64,000 bases of DNA from Marinobacter fuscus (GCF_003007675.1 NZ_PXNP01000097.1:62001-126000), one strand, 5' to 3'; shown: positions 1-11,676, numbered from the stretch's first letter. The notes: a model not told the origin generated them from the sequence alone. Program-made: numbers and translations.

Positions 1-60
1 TCTTTGATTTCAATCAGCGTTTTTCTGGTCCGATAGTCACTTTCCACAACCGGAAACAGC

Positions 61-87
61 AAGGCCCGGCATAAGCCGGGCCTTTTT
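61..87. terminator. Rho-independent terminator next to fadA
   Basis: A perfect GC-rich stem (ggcccggc / gccgggcc, loop ataa) is flanked by aa and ttttt. The T run is on the plus strand, so it best serves a plus-strand gene left of the window. It probably also ends fadBA transcription from the other side. Confidence 0.75.
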
Positions 88-114
88 ATACTACCTGCAA
101 TCAGCCAGAGCCGA

Positions 115-3470
<3,356 letters not shown>

Positions 3471-3616
3471 CAACTGATCTCCAGTCTGTGTTTGGAACTG
3501 CTGACAACCGGTCGGCGATGCCCATGCCGGCCGATCGTTTGTGCAGCGAGATTTCGGTCACTGCCCGATCTTCCGATCCAAAATTCATACAGTCGTTTGA
3601 ATCGTGAGGACACACG

Positions 3617-3748
3617 ATGAAAAAAAAAGAAGCGTTTGTCAATGTATTTGAGGATGAAACTCGTACGAATATCACATCAGCGCACGTAAGCACCGGAAAT
3701 CACTTGCCTAACCTGTACGGTTACTTTAACTTCGATGTACGACTTTAG
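3617..3748 (+). CDS. Possible 43-aa small protein
   Basis: In the 314-bp gap between the divergent fadB and the next gene, an ATG preceded by gtgagga (about 8 bp) opens 43 codons beginning MKKKEAFVNVF and ending FNFDVRL. It has a lysine start, no membrane segment and no recognised family. Its stop is 36 bp before the next gene, so it could be a leader cistron. Support is only the ribosome site and frame. The region must also hold the fadBA promoter; TTGACA occurs on the minus strand near 3643 but no good -10 was found. Confidence 0.3.
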   Translation: MKKKEAFVNVFEDETRTNITSAHVSTGNHLPNLYGYFNFDVRL

Positions 3749-3784
3749 TCCACAATAAGAAACAGAATTACGGAGTCCTATCCG

Positions 3785-4603
3785 ATGAAAGACGTTTGCC
3801 TGCGGTACCGGTCACTCCTTGCAACCCTTACGCTGCTTTGTCTGTCTGTATTCAACGCACAGGCCCAGGAACAGAAAACATCTTTCCTGGCTGAATTGCA
3901 CAACTTCCGGATCAGCAACTACCAGGCCCTCGACGCGTTTTACAGTTTCAGTGCAAGCAACGATACCGACACCCTGAACCGTATCGTTATCGGAGTAAAC
4001 AGCTCGAACGACGCCATGAATTCTCTGGTTGCGAGCAACAGCGAGGCGCTTTCGCAACAACAGTTGGGGCAACTGAATCAGCAGTTCGACCTGTACAAAG
4101 ACCTCATGCGCAACAACATCAATGAAGTGCGGGAGCGTGGCTATCCGGATCTTCGCCTGATGGCCGACCTGGCTAACCAGGCCCTGGACATGAACAACCT
4201 TGCCAGCGAACTCTATTCGATCGCCCGTGAGCGTATCGGTGTGGAGCCCGACACGCGAGTGGAATCTGCCCGCTCGGCGGCTGTTGTCATGGCCCAGATG
4301 ATGGCACGCTATGCAGCGCGCACTCATTCTGCCGTGGCCCAGACCTTCCAGGGCGCAGCAACGGAAGTACCTCTGGATGAACAGGCGAGCTCATTCGACA
4401 CGCTGCTCGACGCAGTGCGCAGCGGGCCAGCCGATGGTGAACTGAAGGCAGTGCTGGAGGATGTCGCAGCAAAGTGGCAATTCATCCGGGCGTCCTACAT
4501 CAACTACAACGAACGCAATGTAAGCTTCATCATTGACCGCTACTCCAAAGGCATTATCGAGGGGCTGACTTCGGCCATACATCTGCTGTCCCGGGATGCC
4601 TGA
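3785..4603 (+). CDS. Exported helical protein of unknown function
   Basis: A 272-aa protein with a clear N-terminal signal peptide: basic MKDVCLRYR, hydrophobic LLATLTLLCLSVF, then a probable cleavage at AQA-QE. The mature part is rich in Ala, Asn, Gln and Leu and looks all-helical, with no membrane helix or catalytic motif that I recognise. A cggag ribosome site precedes the ATG. No partner is obvious: fadB is divergent upstream and a stress protein follows after 140 bp. Probably periplasmic. Confidence 0.75.
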   Translation: MKDVCLRYRSLLATLTLLCLSVFNAQAQEQKTSFLAELHNFRISNYQALDAFYSFSASNDTDTLNRIVIGVNSSNDAMNSLVASNSEALSQQQLGQLNQQFDLYKDLMRNNINEVRERGYPDLRLMADLANQALDMNNLASELYSIARERIGVEPDTRVESARSAAVVMAQMMARYAARTHSAVAQTFQGAATEVPLDEQASSFDTLLDAVRSGPADGELKAVLEDVAAKWQFIRASYINYNERNVSFIIDRYSKGIIEGLTSAIHLLSRDA

Positions 4604-4743
4604 ACCTCTCCCGGCCCAAGCGGGCGGGCATGAAGCGGGTTCAGCTTTCGATTTGATACCAGTCAGCACCGACACAGGCTTTTCCGGGTATCGTGTTCGT
4701 ACTAAGCTGACAGTATCCCGACGAACCAAGGAGCAAAAACCTC

Positions 4744-5175
4744 ATGTCAACGTACAAGAAGATGTTGGTCGCTATCGACCTGACCGAAGAGGCACCACAG
4801 GTATTGAATAAGGCGACAGCCATGTGCAGCGCACAGGGCGCGGAACTTTTGCTCGTGCATATTGTTGAGCCCGTTGGCTACGCCTATGGCGGTGACATCC
4901 CGATGGACTTGTCGGAGCTGCAGGATCAACTGGACAAAGCAGCCAAAGAGCAGCTGGGCAAATATGGCGAGGAATATGGCATTCCGCAGGTGAACCAGAT
5001 CGTCTCGGTGGGCCGCCCGGAGTCTGAAATACACCGGCTGGCGAACGACCACGAAGTCGACCTGATCATTGTTGGCAGCCATGGCCGTAAGGGCTTCCAG
5101 CTGCTGCTGGGATCAACCGCCAACGGCGTTCTGCACGGCACAGAATGTGATGTGCTGGCAATCCGGATTCGTTGA
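4744..5175 (+). CDS. Universal stress protein, UspA family
   Basis: A 143-aa single-domain Usp, the normal length. It starts with the beta strand KKMLVAIDLTEEA and ends with VLAIRIR. It contains the ATP-binding signature G-2X-G-9X-G(S/T) as GSHGRKGFQLLLGST, so it is probably an ATP-binding type. Such proteins are cytoplasmic and raised in stationary phase or stress. The ribosome site is aaggag, about 10 bp before the ATG. It appears to be transcribed alone; the next gene faces it. Confidence 0.93.
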   Translation: MSTYKKMLVAIDLTEEAPQVLNKATAMCSAQGAELLLVHIVEPVGYAYGGDIPMDLSELQDQLDKAAKEQLGKYGEEYGIPQVNQIVSVGRPESEIHRLANDHEVDLIIVGSHGRKGFQLLLGSTANGVLHGTECDVLAIRIR

Positions 5176-5224
5176 TCACCAGCAGACTGATTCAGACGCA
5201 GGGCATTAGTTTCGGAGGGGGCGC

Positions 5225-5899
5225 TCAGCCCTCTCCTTTCATCCTTACCTGCAGTTTTCGTAGCTGACTTTCCAGAGAGACGCTGACGCTGGACGCCATT
5301 GAAAAGAAATTGAGCAGCGCCTTCAGATTACTATCCCCCTGACACACCGCATGAATTCTTTGCCATAGCGCCTGGTTGACCAGTTGCAAACGTTTGTTGC
5401 GCTCCACCAGCCCGGCAAGCTCCCAGTCGGGATCCTGTTGATTGCGCTTGGAAAAAAGCTGTTGCAGCAGATAGTAACCAACACTGCGCATAACAAATTC
5501 ATCGCTATTGGCGAACGGCAGGTGATCCTGAGCCATCGGCTTCAGCTCCGAGAGCACCGGGCAACCGCTGGTGGCCATCTTCAACCCCAACAGGGATCTC
5601 AGTGCCTCTTCCAGAGTTGTGTGTTTGAAGTAGGAGCGGCGCTCATCGGTTACCGTAACATCCAGCTTCTGGTAGGCATCCTCCGCCTGAAACGCCTCTA
5701 CCACAGGCAGTATCTGTACCGCAGCCGGGCAATTTGCACTGTCACCGGGTTGCAGTGGGCAATTGGAGCACTGACAATGCGATAAACGCACCCACGAAGG
5801 CAGGGTGGCATCCTCTGCTACAGAAGGGGCCGGGGCCGACGTGGATACTTTAAAGGCGATCTCCCGCTTATCGGGAAACCGAAAATTATAACTGATGTT
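5225..5899 (-). CDS. Cys-rich conserved protein coupled to an ABC-F gene
   Basis: A 224-aa protein. The start MNISYNFRF was chosen because its ATG overlaps the TGA of the upstream ABC-F gene (ATGA), which implies translational coupling. An N-terminal strand (ISYNFRFPDKREIAFKV) is followed by a cysteine cluster, HCQCSNCPL...ANCPAA (about residues 43-60), that could bind a metal. The C-terminal half is helical and ends MKGEG. I recognise no enzyme motif. Last gene of a MOSC / ABC-F operon, so it may act in the same stress or translation process, but this is only context. Confidence 0.8.
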   Translation of the reverse strand, partial: NISYNFRFPDKREIAFKVSTSAPAPSVAEDATLPSWVRLSHCQCSNCPLQPGDSANCPAAVQILPVVEAFQAEDAYQKLDVTVTDERRSYFKHTTLEEALRSLLGLKMATSGCPVLSELKPMAQDHLPFANSDEFVMRSVGYYLLQQLFSKRNQQDPDWELAGLVERNKRLQLVNQALWQRIHAVCQGDSNLKALLNFFSMASSVSVSLESQLRKLQVRMKGEG

Positions 5900-7836
5900 C
5901 ATTGGGTCGCCTGTTCTTCCAGTTCCATCCACCGGCTCATTGCGGCCTCCAGAAGCGACTCCTGGGATGTCAGTGCTTCCAGGGTTGCCGAAACTTCATC
6001 CGGTGATCCTGCGTAAAATTCCGGATCGGAAATCTTATCCTGAAGCTCGGCAATCTGCTGCTCCAGTGCTTCAATTTTGCCCGGCAATTGTTCCAGCTCA
6101 AGTTTAAGCTTATAGCTCAACTTGGCGGGCCTGGCTTTTGCCGATTGCTCCGCAGTCCTGGTTTTTTCTTCAGACTTTTTCGTGGAAGTGTCGGCTTTGT
6201 CACGCTTGTCCTGCTTGTCGACTCGATTTCCTGAAGTCTCAGAGGGGAAGCGCCCGCCCTGATGACGCCAGTCACTGTAGCCGCCCACATACTCCGCCAC
6301 CGCTCCTGAGCCATCCAGGAAGATCGTATCGGTGACCACGTTATCGAGAAACTCCCGGTCGTGACTGATAACGATCACGGTTCCTTTGAATTCCGCGAGC
6401 TGCTCTTCCAGCAATTCCAGCGTTTCTACGTCCAGGTCGTTGGTGGGCTCGTCCAGCACCAGAATATTCGCAGGCTTACTGAACAGCTTGGCCAGCAGCA
6501 GCCGGGCCCGCTCACCGCCTGAGAACACGCTTACCGGCGAGCGCGCCCGGGCTGGCGTGAACAGGAAATCCTGCAGGTAGCCAAGTACGTGCTTGCTCTG
6601 GCCATTTATCTCTATGAACTCCCGACCTTCGGCCAGATTGTCCAAAGCGTTCAGCTCCAGATCCAGCTCACCACGAAGCTGGTCAAAATAAGCTACCTGC
6701 AAGTTGGTGCCCAGGCGAATACGACCGTCGGTTGGCTGCAGCTCGCCGAGCAATAGCCGAACCAGCGTCGTCTTGCCTGTACCGTTCTCGCCAACCAGCC
6801 CGATCTTATCGCCACGCAGAATGGTCAGATTCATATTCTGCACCACCGGCTCGCCCGCTTTGTAGCCAAAGCCCGCTCCGGTCGCCTCGACCACCAGTTT
6901 GCCGGAGTTATCTGCCTGCTCCACCGCAAAGCTGGCTGTACCGCCCCGCACCCGCCGTTGACGGTGCTCTTCCCGCATGGCCTTCAGCGCACGCACCCGG
7001 CCCATATTCCGGGTACGACGCGCCTTGATACCCTGGCGAATCCAGGCCTCTTCCTGTTTCAGCCGCTTGTCAAAAAGCGCATTCTGCCGCTCTTCTTCTT
7101 CCAGTGCTTTTTCTTTCAGTTCCAGATAACGGTCGTAGCTGGCAGAAAAGCTAACCAGCTGGCCGCGGTCCAGCTCGACAACCCGGGTCGCCATCCGGCG
7201 TATAAAAGCACGGTCGTGACTGACAAACAGCATGGCACCACGAAACTGGGCGAGAGCATCCTCAAGCCAGGCAATGGCGGGCACGTCCAGGTGGTTGGTT
7301 GGCTCATCCAGCAACAGGATATCCGGCTCGGCCACCAGAGCTTTGGCCAGCAGAACGCGACGCTGCCAGCCGCCGGACAAGGTATTGAGCGTCCTGTCCG
7401 GGTCGATACCGTATTGCCCCAGGATGGTATTGACCTTCTGGTCCAGCCGCCAGCCGTCCAGAGCCTCCAGCCGCTCCTGCACTCTCATCATTCGCTCCAG
7501 ATCCGCCTCACCGGCCTGCTGGGACAAACGGTGAAATTCCGCCAGCAGGTCGCCGGTCTCGGGAAACGCGGAAGCAACAACATCGTAGGCCGTTCGTCTA
7601 TCACCGGATGGCAAATTCTGGGGCAAAACAGCCAGTACAGAACCCTCATCGAGGCGCACCACTCCACCGTCGGGTACCACCTCACCCGCAACAATTTTGA
7701 GCAATGTCGATTTGCCCTCGCCGTTGCGGCCCAACAGGCATACACGCTCCCCCGGCTCGATGGTCATACCAGCCTTGTCCAGCAATGGGTGCATTCCGTA
7801 AGCCAGTGAAATCTGATCCAGGGTAAGTAGGGGCAC
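5899..7836 (-). CDS. uup: ABC-F family ATPase, Uup-like
   Basis: A 645-aa soluble protein with two ABC ATPase domains and no membrane segments. Walker A motifs are GRNGEGKST (about residue 36) and GENGTGKTT (about 348). The signatures are LSGGWQRR and FSGGERAR, and the Walker B motifs are ILLLDEPTNHLD and ILVLDEPTNDLD. The C-terminal extension is Lys-rich then coiled coil (about residues 550-640), as in Uup, which binds DNA or ribosomes. ABC-F proteins act on translation; Uup is also linked to precise excision of transposons. The start is GTG with aggag inside the end of the preceding MOSC gene, only 4 bp upstream. Confidence 0.92.
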   Translation of the reverse strand: MPLLTLDQISLAYGMHPLLDKAGMTIEPGERVCLLGRNGEGKSTLLKIVAGEVVPDGGVVRLDEGSVLAVLPQNLPSGDRRTAYDVVASAFPETGDLLAEFHRLSQQAGEADLERMMRVQERLEALDGWRLDQKVNTILGQYGIDPDRTLNTLSGGWQRRVLLAKALVAEPDILLLDEPTNHLDVPAIAWLEDALAQFRGAMLFVSHDRAFIRRMATRVVELDRGQLVSFSASYDRYLELKEKALEEEERQNALFDKRLKQEEAWIRQGIKARRTRNMGRVRALKAMREEHRQRRVRGGTASFAVEQADNSGKLVVEATGAGFGYKAGEPVVQNMNLTILRGDKIGLVGENGTGKTTLVRLLLGELQPTDGRIRLGTNLQVAYFDQLRGELDLELNALDNLAEGREFIEINGQSKHVLGYLQDFLFTPARARSPVSVFSGGERARLLLAKLFSKPANILVLDEPTNDLDVETLELLEEQLAEFKGTVIVISHDREFLDNVVTDTIFLDGSGAVAEYVGGYSDWRHQGGRFPSETSGNRVDKQDKRDKADTSTKKSEEKTRTAEQSAKARPAKLSYKLKLELEQLPGKIEALEQQIAELQDKISDPEFYAGSPDEVSATLEALTSQESLLEAAMSRWMELEEQATQ

Positions 7837-7840
7837 TGTC

Positions 7841-8638
7841 TTAATTCTCCTGATAAATAGCGGTTACATGATCGCGAACGCGAATCACGCCATGGGACTG
7901 ATGAATGGCATTCTGGCCAAAGATCACGCCCTCCGGCGTTCGCCGGTACCCGGCCAGCGTTTTCAACGGTTGGGTGCCGGGATGCTTGAGGCCGGAGTCC
8001 GGATCAACGGTAGTCATCACACAACGGGAGCATGGTTTGACCACTTCAAAGGAAACGTCACCAACGGCCAGGCTCCGCCAGCCGTCCTCCGCCCAGGGGG
8101 CGCATCCCTCGACAACAATGTTGGGGCGGAATCGTCTCATATCCACGGGAGACTCCAGGCGACTATTAAGCTCCGCCAAAGACGACTGAGTGGTAACCAG
8201 AAGCGGAAAGCCATCGGCAAAACTGACGCGCCGCTGCTCCGGAACACGCTCGGGGTCTACCCGCCGAAAGCTGTCCTCGGGCATATACACGAAACGCAAT
8301 GCCTGGCCACAGTACCGGCTTAACGCTGCACTCGCCTCAGATGCGCCAACCCGGCCAGCCACCTGATCACGCCAGACAACTACATCCTGCAGCCCGCCAT
8401 CGGGCTCAAGTAGAAAAGACCCTCCGCCCGGAAAGCTCACCCTTACCAGATCATCGTCGAGTTCTGTTTTGACCTTTGCCAGTAGGGGCAGCTGTCTCTG
8501 CGTCACAAAGCGGTTGGCTTCATCCACAATAACCCAGCGTCGATCACCCCTCGGGCCGAAGTCATCCAGCTCGAACCGATCAACTGAAATACCAGCCAAG
8601 GATTTGACCGGGTATAGATGCAGGGACTTGATCTTCAT
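7841..8638 (-). CDS. MOSC domain protein, YcbX-like
   Basis: A 265-aa protein with an N-terminal MOSC beta-barrel domain (MKIKSLHLYPVKSLAG, FGPRGDRRWVIVD) and a C-terminal MOSC domain whose conserved cysteine is in KPCSRCVMTTVDPD. YcbX-type proteins bind molybdenum cofactor and reduce N-hydroxylated compounds such as base analogues, together with a reductase. There is no ferredoxin domain here, unlike E. coli YcbX, so a separate electron donor would be needed. First gene of the operon with the ABC-F gene. It is the last host gene before the ICE junction, 126 bp away. Confidence 0.9.
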   Translation of the reverse strand: MKIKSLHLYPVKSLAGISVDRFELDDFGPRGDRRWVIVDEANRFVTQRQLPLLAKVKTELDDDLVRVSFPGGGSFLLEPDGGLQDVVVWRDQVAGRVGASEASAALSRYCGQALRFVYMPEDSFRRVDPERVPEQRRVSFADGFPLLVTTQSSLAELNSRLESPVDMRRFRPNIVVEGCAPWAEDGWRSLAVGDVSFEVVKPCSRCVMTTVDPDSGLKHPGTQPLKTLAGYRRTPEGVIFGQNAIHQSHGVIRVRDHVTAIYQEN

Positions 8639-8730
8639 GGACTCGCCTATCTGTCAGATACCGTTGCTTAATATGGCAGCCGAGTATAACCGAGGAGTCA
8701 CGAGAAAGGAGAAATGAACTCACCAGAACG

Positions 8731-8760
8731 AAGAAACCCGGCCATAGGCCGGGTTTCTTT
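8731..8760. terminator. Terminator of the tRNA-Gly target locus
   Basis: A near-perfect inverted repeat, aagaaacccggcc / ggccgggtttcttt with loop ata. Thymines follow the stem on the plus strand, and the symmetric ends make it likely to work both ways. It starts 4 bp beyond the CCA end of the tRNA-Gly remnant, where the terminator of the original tRNA gene would be. Confidence 0.8.
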
Positions 8761-8764
8761 AATC

Positions 8765-8782
8765 TGGAGCGGGAAACGGGAC
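8765..8782 (-). other. ICE attachment site (18-bp tRNA-Gly 3' end)
   Basis: Read on the minus strand this is GTCCCGTTTCCCGCTCCA, the T-arm and acceptor end of a tRNA-Gly including CCA. It differs by one base from the 18-bp ICEclc core as I remember it (GTCTCGTTTCCCGCTCCA). No other part of a tRNA is present: to the right the T-loop is broken (tagcactgac). This is therefore the distal att copy. The full tRNA-Gly and the integrase should lie at the other end, beyond the window. Confidence 0.9.
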
Positions 8783-9447
8783 TAGCACTGACGCGCTAAG
8801 CGTATGTTTTCCAACTCTTTTCTTCGCTGAGGGTCTCAACGAAGGCCTCAATTTTAGCCTCGTTTTCGGGCGTCGTCAACGAAGACCGTCCACCAATTTC
8901 CACTCGCCGCCAACACCATCCGCTCACCTGCGTGCTACCCCGTGCCGAGGCAGTCCGCTGCATCGCGTACGTGTGCGCGAACTGAGTGCGCATCTCTCAG
9001 CCTTGCACAGCTGATCATGCGCAAGGCGGAGCGAGGCAGTCAGTTGCTATGTCGATCTATCAGGATGCCGTGGAAGTCTCACCGGCATCGCCTCCCCCCT
9101 GGCCAGCACCAATCAAACCGCATAGACGCAGCGCCGAGGCAAGTCGGTTAGACCCCTTATAGAACACGCGATACGAAATGAGTCTTGATGAAAAAATCAA
9201 GGCCGACGACGCTGACAGGCGTGTACAAGCGCAACCAGGTGCGGTCACTAATCGCTCGATGGTCGAAGCATCGCGATTTTCACATATCGAGCGGGCAATG
9301 GCCACTGGCCTTGAGCATGTGGACCCAACATGCTTCGGCATACCCCGCCAACGTGCGCCCAAGAAGCCAAACAACAAATGCCGTGACCATACGTCGATCG
9401 GCAGCAGAGGAGTCGGTGATGTAGCGCTCCCGCAAGGAGATGGAGAC
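8783..9447. other. Gene-poor ICE terminal region
   Basis: These 665 bp lie between att and the first convincing gene. A 65-codon minus-strand frame (8796-8993) ends FVETLSEEKSWKTYA, 14 bp from att. It may be the tail of a decayed gene, but its N-terminal half looks non-coding. The upstream frame that extends the next gene back to 9178 also has no protein-like character. A small hairpin, cttgat / atcaag, lies at 9184-9201. I see no other feature. Confidence 0.4.
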
Positions 9448-10200
9448 ATGCATGAAGAGCTGCCAGCTTCAAAGGTGTTCTATCGTCCGATTGAGGCCGC
9501 CATACGCTGGGCAGGATTATGGCGTTACTCGCAAGAAATCCTGTCCTCCATCTCGTCGCCTAGAAATCTGCCGAGAACGCTCAATTGCCCCCGATGGGAT
9601 GAACTGCGACTCTGCACGGAACGCATCTACGATGCCATCGTCAACGGTGAGCTTCCCTATGGTCGAAACGGCATCACGTTGAACGATGAATCCCTGCTTG
9701 ATTCCCATGAGTTGACCGTGCGCCACCTCGATCTCAAACACTGGATGCAAACCCACTACCCAGGGCATCGACCTGCTTTTCTTTTCAGTCGCATCGAGCG
9801 CATCGCGCACCCCGTCATCACGCTGGAAGCCGGACAGGCCATGTTGGTGGAACGCCAAGCCATGAAGGCGGAGCTTGAGCTTTGTCGTCGCGAACTGCGG
9901 AACCTCAAGGAGCGTCACGAAGAACTGCTCAAGCAATCTGGGGCAATCCCAGCCTGCGGCCAGTGTTCTCTCAGTGATCGTGCGGAGGCCACCTACCTGC
10001 ACATCATTGGCAGCATGTTGGAGCTGATGCTGAGCAGATCTCCTTCGGGCAAGCCGCACTCTTGCTTCAGCACCCAGGAGGCCATCGTCAGCGCGTTGAT
10101 CGCTCATCGTGGCGGCACCATGGGCATCACCGAGCGCACGCTGAACGGCAAGTTCGCCAGCGCACGGAGGAAGCTGGGCAGCGCTAGCGTAGTTGCTTGA
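9448..10200 (+). CDS. ICE-end protein with coiled coil, unknown function
   Basis: A 250-aa protein. The ATG at 9448 was chosen because aaggag lies 9 bp upstream; the frame stays open back to 9178. Residues about 130-160 (ERQAMKAELELCRRELRNL...) form a coiled coil, followed by a CGQC pair. The C-terminal part (STQEAIVSALIAHRGG..TERTLNGKFASARRKL) could be a helical DNA-binding region. Its place between att and alpA corresponds to the regulatory end of ICEclc, where inrR lies; homology to InrR is not established here. Likely a regulator or maintenance factor. Confidence 0.7.
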   Translation: MHEELPASKVFYRPIEAAIRWAGLWRYSQEILSSISSPRNLPRTLNCPRWDELRLCTERIYDAIVNGELPYGRNGITLNDESLLDSHELTVRHLDLKHWMQTHYPGHRPAFLFSRIERIAHPVITLEAGQAMLVERQAMKAELELCRRELRNLKERHEELLKQSGAIPACGQCSLSDRAEATYLHIIGSMLELMLSRSPSGKPHSCFSTQEAIVSALIAHRGGTMGITERTLNGKFASARRKLGSASVVA

Positions 10201-10231
10201 GGTTTTCCAGCTTGTATCTGCAGTCTGGGAA

Positions 10232-10304
10232 ATTGCATTTGCAATGTACTTCGGAAGCCATGTCTATTGAATAGAGGTCACCCCAACAAACGCCACTGAG
10301 CGTT
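10232..10304 (+). promoter_or_regulatory. alpA-parA promoter region with inverted repeats
   Basis: The 118-bp gap before alpA contains attgca-tt-tgcaat (10232-10245), a perfect 12-base dyad suited to a dimeric regulator. A second dyad, aacgc-cactga-gcgtt (10289-10304), abuts the taaggag ribosome site. In ICEclc the alpA promoter is bistable and driven by the FlhDC-like BisDC activator; whether these repeats are its site is inference. Confidence 0.45.
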
Positions 10305-10318
10305 AAGGAGTGACCACT

Positions 10319-10558
10319 ATGTCGCAGCCCACTGCACTGCTGCCCGGCGAGCGCCGCATCCTGCGGCTGGACGAAGTCGAGGCCAAATCCGGATTCAAAC
10401 GCGCGCATATCTACTCGCTCATGAAAAAGGGTGAGTTTCCCCAATCGCTACGCCTCGGCGTTCGCGCTGTCGGATGGGATTCCACCGAGATCGATCTGTG
10501 GATAACCGAACGTCTCAAGAACCGCGCGCAGCAGCCAGCTCTCCCGAGCGATGTCTGA
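10319..10558 (+). CDS. alpA: AlpA-family helix-turn-helix regulator
   Basis: A 79-aa MerR-like winged-helix DNA-binding protein. It has the AlpA pattern RLDEVEAKSGFKRAHIYSLM (helix-turn-helix), then KGEFPQSLRLGVRAVGWDSTEIDLWI. AlpA proteins regulate excision or downstream genes of mobile elements. The ATG at 10319 has taaggag 8 bp upstream; an alternative GTG at 10310 overlaps the ribosome site. It leads the alpA-parA-(hicA-like)-parB operon and ends 10 bp before parA. Confidence 0.9.
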   Translation: MSQPTALLPGERRILRLDEVEAKSGFKRAHIYSLMKKGEFPQSLRLGVRAVGWDSTEIDLWITERLKNRAQQPALPSDV

Positions 10559-10568
10559 GGAGAGCCCT

Positions 10569-11432
10569 ATGCAGGTCGTATCCATCATTTCGACCAAAGG
10601 CGGCGTGGGCAAGACCACCGTCGCGGCCAACCTCGGCGCATTCATCGCCGACGCAGGTCTGCGCGTGCTGCTGCTCGACCTGGACATGCAGCCAACCCTG
10701 TCGTCCTACTACGAGCTGAAGCATCGCGCACCGGGCGGCATCTACGAGCTTCTGGCCTTCAACGAACGCGACCTGGCGAACCTGGTGTCGCGCACCGTCA
10801 TCGACAACCTGGATCTGGTGCTGTCCAACGACGAGCACCGGCAGCTCAATACCTTGCTGCTGCACGCCCCAGATGGACGCCTGCGGTTGCGCAACCTGAT
10901 GCCAAACTTCCAGCCGCACTACGATCTGGTGGTCATAGACACCCAGGGCGCGCGCAGCGTATTGCTGGAAATGGCACTGCTGGCGTCCCAGCAGGCCGTG
11001 TCGCCCGTCACACCGGAAATCCTGGCTGCACGCGAACTGCGGCGTGGAACCCTGCAATTGGTCGAGGACATCACGCCGTACCGAAAGCTGGGCATTGAAC
11101 CGCCCGCACTGCAGTTGCTGATAAACCGCGTCCCCGCCGTCTCGTCCAACGCGCGCCTGATCCAGCAGACGCTACGCCTGATCTTCCAGGAGCAGGCCAG
11201 CATCCAGGTACTGGCCACTGAAATTCCTGCGATCGAAGCTTTTCCGCGCGCAGCCACCCGAGGCCTGCCTGTTCATCGCGTCGAGCATCGACGGCCTTCG
11301 GGCCGTCAGGCATTGGCCGCGTTGGAGATCGTGCGCGGCCTGGCAAATGAGCTATGCCCTCAGTGGCAGGAACGGTTCGCAGCGGTCACCGGCAAGGCCG
11401 GAGGGAGGTTCGCCCATGTCGAACGCCCATGA
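10569..11432 (+). CDS. parA: ParA-family partition ATPase
   Basis: A 287-aa deviant Walker ATPase. The P-loop is STKGGVGKTT near the N-terminus (KGGVGKT pattern), followed by DLDMQPTLS and VVIDTQGARS. It acts with the downstream ParB in segregation of the excised ICE. In ICEclc, parA and the following small gene are also linked to the transfer-competent cell state. The start at 10569 follows gaggagag. The stop overlaps the next gene by 17 bp, so the operon is coupled. Confidence 0.93.
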   Translation: MQVVSIISTKGGVGKTTVAANLGAFIADAGLRVLLLDLDMQPTLSSYYELKHRAPGGIYELLAFNERDLANLVSRTVIDNLDLVLSNDEHRQLNTLLLHAPDGRLRLRNLMPNFQPHYDLVVIDTQGARSVLLEMALLASQQAVSPVTPEILAARELRRGTLQLVEDITPYRKLGIEPPALQLLINRVPAVSSNARLIQQTLRLIFQEQASIQVLATEIPAIEAFPRAATRGLPVHRVEHRRPSGRQALAALEIVRGLANELCPQWQERFAAVTGKAGGRFAHVERP

Positions 11433-11676
11433 ACTGGCCCGCGGCCACAAGCGGTTGCTGCCGCTGATCGAGTATGCCCTGAGCGAAGGATGGGAGGTCG
11501 TTCGTACCCCAGGTGGACATCTCAAGTTCACCCGGCCGGGCCTGCCACCGATCTTCACCAGCGCCACCGCCAGCGACCACCGAGCGGGGCTCAACGCCCG
11601 CGCCATGCTGCGGCGAGCCCAGCGTGGGCTCGAACCCTCGGAGCTTCCTACGCAGGAAGGAGATGGCCATGCCTGA
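11416..11676 (+). CDS. Small HicA-like protein between parA and parB
   Basis: An 86-aa protein. GWEVVRTPGGHLKFTRPG resembles the HicA double-stranded RNA-binding fold (G-x-G-H-x-x-F/Y pattern with a central histidine). It is followed by IFTSATASDHRAGLNARAML. No HicB partner lies next to it, so it is probably not a simple toxin. It occupies the position of shi in ICEclc (parA-shi-parB), a gene needed for the transfer-competence phenotype. The strong ribosome site ggagggagg lies inside parA, and its end overlaps parB. Confidence 0.75.
   Translation: MSNAHELARGHKRLLPLIEYALSEGWEVVRTPGGHLKFTRPGLPPIFTSATASDHRAGLNARAMLRRAQRGLEPSELPTQEGDGHA

Noticed and set aside
8765..8782. A complete tRNA-Gly gene at the junction
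   Set aside because: Only the last 18 bases are present; to the right the T-loop and anticodon arm are missing.
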